From a virus: a DNA stretch of 20,137 nt. The DNA is taken from the IMG/VR virus record IMGVR_UViG_3300005841_000093, positions 1 through 20,137 of that record. One strand, 5' to 3'. Below, one piece after another: positions 19,275 through 20,137 of the stretch (its first letter is position 1; every line of letters starts with the position of its first letter). Under the pieces are notes generated by a model that worked only from the letters and a program-made list of their open reading frames with translations, was not told the DNA's origin and ran no database searches. The translations under genes were made by a program, and so were the position numbers.

Positions 19275-20137
19275 TGGCAGTGAAGTGGAAGAACCCGAAG
19301 AACGCAGCGAAGGAGGCGGAGAAGAAGTACGAGACGCTGAACAATCTGCTTCTGCAGTACGGACTCAACAACATCACGAAGGAAGTGTTCTGGGGGCAGA
19401 TGAATCAGCACGGCTACACGCAAGCCGATATCGATACATGGTGTGAAATCTACTACGCGAGAGAACAGGAGAAGGAAGATGCAAAGCAAGAAGCCAAGCG
19501 ACAGCAAGAAGGGCGGTATGGGTCCGCGCGAGCAACAGCTTCGCGAGATGCGCGAGGCCCGCGTCGAGAAGAACAAGGCGCTGATCGACAAGCAGGGCAA
19601 GGTCGCGAAGGTCGTGGCCAAGGTCGTCAAGAAGATGGCGAAGCGCAGCGGTCGTGGCCGGTAGGTGAAATCTGGTTCACGCTGACGCCGGAGATGATCG
19701 ACTACGTTGACCGCATCGCGGAGAAGCGAAGGAAGATCGCGGCGGATGTCGGAGCGGACAACGAAGGTCGCTCGCCAGAGAATATCTGGCGGCACAAGCG
19801 CGACGGCTATCGTGCAGAGGCGGCGGCGCGGCTGTTCTTTGGGACGAGCGTGCCGTGGTCAATCAATCAGTCAGTCACCGACGGCTCGCAACGGATCGAC
19901 TTCTCCGACTTCATCGATGTAAAGCATCGGCCAAAGTCGGATCGTGAGCTACTGATCCGCCCGGAGAAGAACTTCCGTCGCGAGAATGCTTATCTGCTTG
20001 TATGCGGCGAGAAGCATCCGCACTATCGGATCGTCGGCTGGTGCTGGGGGCACGAGGCGGCGACGGAGGATCGGCTCGGAAGTCCTGATCCAAGACGACC
20101 GCCAGCGTGGCTCGTCAAGGAGCGCGACCCGATCATG
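19274..20137 (+). CDS. Open frame to window end: small N-terminal part, recoded middle, C-terminal nuclease-like part
   Basis: A stop-free frame of 288 codons from the ATG that shares a base with the methyltransferase TGA. Part one (to about 19480) starts MAVKWKNPKNAAKEAEKKYE, looks natural and is helical. Part two (about 19480-19664) reads as Arg/Gly/Gln low complexity with A-rich third positions, while another frame there has the coding signal. Part three (from about 19665) reads GEIWFTLTPEMIDYVDRIAE, later 'FSDFIDVKHRPKSDRELLIRP' and 'YLLVCGEKHPHYRIVGWCWGHEA'. That part resembles a phage family I recall whose N-terminus is 'lTpeEm..aa..g..R' and whose Asp...D-x-K pattern suggests a PD-(D/E)XK-like fold (tentative). 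No ATG, GTG or TTG exists between about 19400 and 19694, so the start of part three is unclear. Confidence 0.6.
   Translation, partial: MAVKWKNPKNAAKEAEKKYETLNNLLLQYGLNNITKEVFWGQMNQHGYTQADIDTWCEIYYAREQEKEDAKQEAKRQQEGRYGSARATASRDARGPRREEQGADRQAGQGREGRGQGRQEDGEAQRSWPVGEIWFTLTPEMIDYVDRIAEKRRKIAADVGADNEGRSPENIWRHKRDGYRAEAAARLFFGTSVPWSINQSVTDGSQRIDFSDFIDVKHRPKSDRELLIRPEKNFRRENAYLLVCGEKHPHYRIVGWCWGHEAATEDRLGSPDPRRPPAWLVKERDPIM
19479..19664 (+). CDS. 61-aa basic protein nested in the frame from 19274
   Basis: An ATG with GGAGAAGGAAG directly upstream, ending at TAG 19664. The product begins MQSKKPSDSKKGGMGPREQQ, then a helix 'LREMREARVEKNKALIDKQGKVAKVVAKVVKKMAKRSGRGR': very basic, likely nucleic-acid binding. 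Nearly all codons end in G or C here (gag, cgc, atg, aag, gtc), unlike the overlapping frame, so this frame is the one under coding constraint. A longer in-frame ATG at 19443 adds 12 residues but has a weaker site. It may also be the upstream half of a -1 frameshift product, because the next coding segment lies in the -1 frame. Confidence 0.62.
   Translation: MQSKKPSDSKKGGMGPREQQLREMREARVEKNKALIDKQGKVAKVVAKVVKKMAKRSGRGR

Noticed and set aside
19181-19795. Leftward 204-codon open frame near the window end
   Set aside because: Leu/Arg/Phe-rich antisense shadow; the plus strand holds the methyltransferase and the following genes.
1-20137. Integrase, attachment site, tRNA gene, insertion sequence or CRISPR array
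   Set aside because: None found by eye: no recombinase motif, no cloverleaf with CCA-end pattern, no terminal inverted repeats and no regularly spaced repeats. Temperate lifestyle therefore rests only on the Cro-like gene and control region.

Overview
The window is a tailed-phage or prophage segment with a contractile, P2-like tail. The likely host is an alphaproteobacterium, probably Rhizobiales. The host inference rests on high GC with strongly GC-rich third codon positions, a GcrA-family regulator, an MT-A70 adenine methyltransferase carrying the 'GMDRAADNHYP' signature, and small-protein families that I recall from Rhizobiales phages. It is drawn from memory, not from a search. No integrase, terminase, capsid or portal gene is visible.

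Region 1 (1-10136, rightward) is the tail and lysis module: tail sheath (5' end outside the window), tail tube, a 53-aa unknown, tail assembly chaperone, a 1218-aa tape measure, gpU-like and gpX-like (LysM) proteins, gpD-like hub, and an amidase plus DPBB endolysin. Most genes touch or overlap by 1-4 bases. The tape measure has two probable peptidoglycan-degrading domains in its C-terminal half, so this module carries at least three wall-acting domains.

Region 2 (10138-11013) is a short accessory stretch. A lone leftward 70-aa gene ends one base after the endolysin. It is followed by two rightward small membrane proteins (holin-like candidates) and a Cys-rich DUF6527-like protein.

Region 3 (17271 down to 10985, leftward) is a compact early operon of 18 genes. 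It begins with a RecE-like exonuclease, a 71-aa unknown, a RecT-like annealing protein and an HNH nuclease-like protein, and continues into small uncharacterised genes. An 85-aa gene with a very strong ribosome binding site lies in another frame over the 3' end of recT.

Region 4 (17272-20137, rightward) starts at a divergent control region with a 16-bp operator-like dyad between overlapping promoter-like elements. It encodes a Cro/YdaS-like repressor, a GcrA-like regulator, a basic helical protein, an MT-A70 methyltransferase, and a final frame open to the window end. In that last stretch the coding signal moves from one frame to a second and back: a 61-aa gene with its own start and stop sits inside a stop-free 288-codon frame.

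The most unusual points are the two nested-gene arrangements (15069-15326 within recT; 19479-19664 within 19274-20137), the two-hydrolase tape measure, and the GcrA/methyltransferase cassette, which may couple phage transcription to DNA methylation and the host cell cycle.
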